This document shows positions 60,991 to 64,000 of a stretch of DNA of 64,000 nucleotides, in pieces. Location of the stretch: the NCBI RefSeq assembly GCF_003725295.1, contig NZ_QICB01000004.1, positions 62,001 through 126,000 of the forward strand. Reading direction: 5' to 3'. This DNA is from Slackia faecicanis (GTDB lineage Bacteria; Actinomycetota; Coriobacteriia; Coriobacteriales; Eggerthellaceae). Under the pieces are notes generated by a model. The model saw only the letters and a list, made by a program, of their open reading frames with translations, searched no databases and was not told where the DNA came from. Every line of letters starts with the position of its first letter. Position 1 is the stretch's first letter. Both the position numbers and the translations under genes were made by a program.

Positions 60991-61017
60991 AAAAAGGCCC
61001 CTCATCAGGGCCTTTTT
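60991..61017 (-). terminator. intrinsic terminator of purD/radical SAM operon
   Basis: AAAAAGGCCC and GGGCCTTTTT arms with a seven-base loop; the run of T on the other strand makes it bidirectional. Confidence 0.85.
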
Positions 61018-61041
61018 TTAGCAATTCAAGAATCTGCGGCT

Positions 61042-62376
61042 CTATTTCATAGCACAGCCTGCGCCGAAAAGCAAATCGCGCTCATCCTCAGGAAGAGCCG
61101 AACGCGCCTGGTCGCGCAGGTTGTTCACGCCGATGAAGAACTGGCGCATCATGACCACCATGAGATAGCGTCCCTTGGGGGTCAGCGTGATCTGCTCCGC
61201 ATCGTCGATATCGAACGCGCCGACGGACTTCATGAACCCGTATTCCACAGGCAGGCCCGCCGCCACGCTGCAGCCGAAATCGCGCTGCCACTGCTTCTTA
61301 TCGAGACGCAGGCCGAACAGCTGCATCATGAAGCGGTAACGCATGCGGTTACGCTTCGAGAACGTGGCCTTGCCCATCAAAGACATACGGCCGCTCTCGA
61401 TCGCCTCGTTGTATTCGCGAACGCTGAACGTGTTCACGTACTGCGTGGCTCCCAGATACGTCATGCCGCCCGAGCCGATGGCGGGATATTCCTCGTAATC
61501 CACGATGTACTCGTCGATCATCTGGTCGGAACCGCCCTGGCCCGCGCCGCCTTCGACCGCCTTGTTGAACGTCCATGCCGAGCCGTGCGTGAACGGCGCG
61601 TTGTCGCCGCCTGCGAGCGTTTCGCAGATGATCTCGTAGAAACGCTGCTCGCGTTCGTAATCCACCTTGCCCACGGTTGCCGCAAGCGACTTCTCGACCG
61701 ACGGAGACGCCATGAGCGGATAGAACGTGGTCTGGCTGGTGCCGCTTTCCAGCACCATTTCCAGATCGCGCCTCAGAATTTCTTCCGTCTGCGCGGGGAA
61801 GTTGAAGATCATGTCCACGTTGAGCGACTTGAAGTACGGCGCCGCCACCTTGATGGCCTCGAGGATGGTTTTGCCGCTGCCGTATTTGTCGTAGCGGTCC
61901 ATCTGCTTGAGCAGGCCGTCGTCGAAGCTCTGCACGCCCACGCTCATGCGGTCCACGCGGCCCTGGAGCTTCTCCAGATACGACGGGATCAGGTGGTTCG
62001 GATTCGTCTCGCACGAAACCTCCTTGATGGAGAATTCGCTTTTCGCAAGGTCGATCGTCGCGCACAGCTCGTCGAGCATGATCGTGGGCGTGCCGCCGCC
62101 GATGTAGAGCGAATCGAAATCGTAGCCGAGCTCTTTGACCATCATCATTTCGCGGCGCAGGTTCTCGAAATAGGGAACCGCGCGCTCTTCCGAGAACGGG
62201 AACCTATTGAACGAGCAATACGGGCACAGGCGTTCGCAGAACGGGATGTGGATGTAGAGCATGTAGGGCTGACCCGGCGTAGGCCCGGGAATGCGAGCGT
62301 CGTCGCACGGTTCGATATTCATGAAGCGCGATGCGCAGGTGCGCACCGCGCGCGTAAGCATTCGTTCGCTGAGCAT
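61042..62376 (-). CDS. radical SAM coproporphyrinogen-oxidase/HemW-like protein
   Basis: A 444-residue radical SAM enzyme: YIHIPFCERLCPYCSFNRF holds the 4Fe-4S Cys set (C47, C51, C54); SLYIGGGTPTIML and SVGVQSFDDGLLKQMDRYD (landmarks YIGGGTPTI and SVGVQSFDD) are HemN/HemW-type SAM and substrate motifs. It could oxidise coproporphyrinogen, deliver heme, or break down heme anaerobically, as some HutW/ChuW relatives do; the sequence does not decide. It starts six bases after purD, an odd pairing. Confidence 0.85.
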   Translation of the reverse strand: MLSERMLTRAVRTCASRFMNIEPCDDARIPGPTPGQPYMLYIHIPFCERLCPYCSFNRFPFSEERAVPYFENLRREMMMVKELGYDFDSLYIGGGTPTIMLDELCATIDLAKSEFSIKEVSCETNPNHLIPSYLEKLQGRVDRMSVGVQSFDDGLLKQMDRYDKYGSGKTILEAIKVAAPYFKSLNVDMIFNFPAQTEEILRRDLEMVLESGTSQTTFYPLMASPSVEKSLAATVGKVDYEREQRFYEIICETLAGGDNAPFTHGSAWTFNKAVEGGAGQGGSDQMIDEYIVDYEEYPAIGSGGMTYLGATQYVNTFSVREYNEAIESGRMSLMGKATFSKRNRMRYRFMMQLFGLRLDKKQWQRDFGCSVAAGLPVEYGFMKSVGAFDIDDAEQITLTPKGRYLMVVMMRQFFIGVNNLRDQARSALPEDERDLLFGAGCAMK

Positions 62377-62382
62377 ACCGTC

Positions 62383-63654
62383 CTAACCCTCGAGCGCGCG
62401 CAAAGCGATGTCGAAACGCATCTGCTTGCCTTCGAAATTGATCTTGTCGCAGGCCTCGTAGGCGCGCTCGCGCGCCTCTTCGAACGTGTCGGCCAGGGCC
62501 ACGACGTTCAGCACGCGGCCGCCGTTGGTGACAAGCTCTTCATCGGCGTTGAACGCGGTGCCCGCATGGAACACCGTGACGTCCTCGAGGCTTTCGGCCT
62601 CTTCGATACCCAGGATGACCTTGCCCTTCTCATAGGATCCGGGGTAGCCCTCGCTGGCCAGCACGACGCACACGGCGCACTTGTCGCTCCAGCGCAGGTC
62701 GATGTCGCCCAGGCGGTTATCGGCCACGGCGGAGAACACGTCGAGCGCGTCGCTTTCCATGCGCGGCATGATGACCTGTGTCTCGGGATCGCCGAAACGG
62801 GCGTTGAACTCGAGCAGCTTGGGGCCTTCGGCCGTCAGCATGAAGCCGCCGTAAAGCACGCCCTGGTACGGCGTGTCGAAATCTTCGGCCGTGGCCGCGG
62901 CGGCCTGCTGCATGATCTGCTGCATGCGCTCTTCCACCTCGGCGGTGACGCACGGAACGGGCGAATACACGCCCATGCCGCCCGTGTTGGGGCCGCGGTC
63001 GCCGTCGTAGGCACGCTTGTGGTCCTGGGCGCACGGCATGCACAGGGCCTTGCCGCCCGCCAGAAACGCCAGCATGCTGCACTCGGGGCCCTCGAGCATC
63101 TCCTCGATGACCACGATGCTGCCGGCCTCGCCGAAATCGCCCGCGAAGCAGTCGCGCACGGCCTCTTCGGCGTCTTCCATGCAGTCGGCCACGATGACGC
63201 CTTTGCCGGCGGCCAGACCGTCGGCCTTGACCACGATGGGAGCGCCCACTTCATGCAGGTACTCCATGGCCTCCTGCTCGGAGGTGCACTTCTTGTAGCG
63301 CGCGGTGGGCAGGTCGTGGGCGATCATGAACTCCTTCGAGAAGCTCTTGCTGCCCTCGAGCTGGGCGCCCTGCGCGTCGGGGCCGAACACCGCGATGCCC
63401 GCCTCGCGGACCCTCTCGGCGACGCCTTTGACCAGCGGGGCCTCGGGGCCGACGACCACCAGGTCGATGTCGTGGTCGCGCGAGAAGCCGATGACGGCAT
63501 CGGCGTCTTCGGCGTCGAGCGGGACGTTCTGCGCGATGGAAGCCGTGCCTCCGTTGCCCGGAGCGGCATACAGCTCGCCGACGCGAGAAGATTTTGCAAT
63601 AGCCCACGTCAAAGCATGTTCGCGGCCGCCGCCGCCCAACACTAGTACGTTCAC
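62383..63654 (-). CDS. purD: phosphoribosylamine-glycine ligase
   Basis: A 423-residue ATP-grasp enzyme: [65 protein letters not shown] and [23 protein letters not shown]. It makes GAR, the second purine step. GTG at 63654 follows AAAGGATGAG. It precedes a radical SAM gene in the same transcript and follows the purA end by 177 bases. Confidence 0.96.
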   Translation of the reverse strand: MNVLVLGGGGREHALTWAIAKSSRVGELYAAPGNGGTASIAQNVPLDAEDADAVIGFSRDHDIDLVVVGPEAPLVKGVAERVREAGIAVFGPDAQGAQLEGSKSFSKEFMIAHDLPTARYKKCTSEQEAMEYLHEVGAPIVVKADGLAAGKGVIVADCMEDAEEAVRDCFAGDFGEAGSIVVIEEMLEGPECSMLAFLAGGKALCMPCAQDHKRAYDGDRGPNTGGMGVYSPVPCVTAEVEERMQQIMQQAAAATAEDFDTPYQGVLYGGFMLTAEGPKLLEFNARFGDPETQVIMPRMESDALDVFSAVADNRLGDIDLRWSDKCAVCVVLASEGYPGSYEKGKVILGIEEAESLEDVTVFHAGTAFNADEELVTNGGRVLNVVALADTFEEARERAYEACDKINFEGKQMRFDIALRALEG

Positions 63655-63740
63655 GTCGAGCTCATCCTTTCAATACGATCGCGGGACCTTTCCCGCGAAC
63701 CTTCGATCCGCGACCGGCGCGGAATTTCTTTCTATCGTCG

Positions 63741-63769
63741 AGAACCCGGAGGCTGTGCCCCCGGGTTCT
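63741..63769 (-). terminator. hairpin between purA and purD
   Basis: AGAACCCGG (63741-63749) and CCGGGTTCT (63761-63769) with an 11-base loop. It lies 62 bases after the purA stop and has no clear T run. Confidence 0.5.
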
Positions 63770-63830
63770 TCATACCCGTTCTGTCGCAACGTAGCCATGC
63801 AGGCTCGCGCGATTGCTTTGTCGGAATGCG

Positions 63831-64000
63831 CTACCAGCCGCGCATGAAGGTCTGGTTGCGATCGGGACCGACCGAGATGATCGAAGCCCTCACGCCGCTC
63901 AGACGCTCGATTTCGGCCACGTAGTCTTTAGCAGCCTGCGGAAGCTCGTCGAAGCTCTTCGCCGCGGTGATGTCCTGGCCCTTCCAGCCGGGCATGGTCT
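63831..64000 (-). CDS. purA: adenylosuccinate synthetase, C-terminal part
   Basis: The gene enters from the right edge; about 56 residues are visible, ending [35 protein letters not shown] and [11 protein letters not shown]. The SVGPDRxQT segment is the hallmark PurA C-terminus. It makes adenylosuccinate from IMP, upstream of PurB. It is partial only because the window ends. Confidence 0.9.
   Translation of the reverse strand, partial: TMPGWKGQDITAAKSFDELPQAAKDYVAEIERLSGVRASIISVGPDRNQTFMRGW

Noticed and set aside
60883-63645. A 920-codon open frame on the plus strand
   Set aside because: Antisense to the radical SAM and purD genes; His/Arg/Ala-rich with no family motifs.

Overview
The window is about 64 kb of GC-rich bacterial chromosome. 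Gene content and style point to an anaerobic or microaerophilic actinobacterium of class Coriobacteriia, probably the Eggerthella group: a TauE/LytS/LytTR operon, a Tat-signal protein beside a two-component system, cydAB, a ComEC-type remnant beside DUF3006, XpaC/TelA, and many GTG and TTG starts with good Shine-Dalgarno sites. This placement is inference; no rRNA is present.

Layout. 1-5 kb: a gene end, a PIN/RelB-type toxin-antitoxin pair with a palindromic operator, yhdT-panF, and a transposase-like gene whose catalytic residues look lost. 5-14 kb: glycosyltransferase, TauE, LytS and LytTR genes; queT with a structured leader; a coiled membrane protein; an OmpR/histidine kinase pair. 14-24 kb: a Tat-signal protein, LysR plus a MetE-like enzyme, small XRE regulators with a DUF6442 protein, a yjdF gene broken by one amber codon, GyrI-like/YjbR, WYL and short LysR regulators. 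24-41 kb: aminopeptidase, purB, two TrkA proteins, a 3D-domain protein, two PspC proteins, a CBS/CNNM protein, hemolysin III, YdbT/YdbS, murE and asnB.

41.3-46.3 kb is the clearest accessory region: two overlapping genes of visibly lower GC encoding a coiled-coil McrB-like AAA+ ATPase and a DUF2357/PD-(D/E)xK nuclease, under one promoter region with a perfect 10-bp-arm palindrome. This is probably a McrBC-related or coiled-coil nuclease-tandem defence system and is the best candidate here for poorly described biology.

46-64 kb: a D-aspartate-ligase-like ATP-grasp enzyme, YqeY, cydB/cydA, HsmA and a divergent TetR with a nested operator, nagA/nagB (NagB has a Cys/His tail), a HAD phosphatase, a secreted nuclease lipoprotein, XpaC/TelA, a decayed ComEC-type gene with intact DUF3006, tRNA-Phe(GAA), a HemN/HemW-like radical SAM protein, purD, and the end of purA. 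Purine synthesis (purB, purD, purA), cell-wall assembly (murE, the ATP-grasp ligase, glucosamine recycling) and envelope or redox stress functions dominate the core genes. Most long open frames antisense to these genes are artefacts of high GC.
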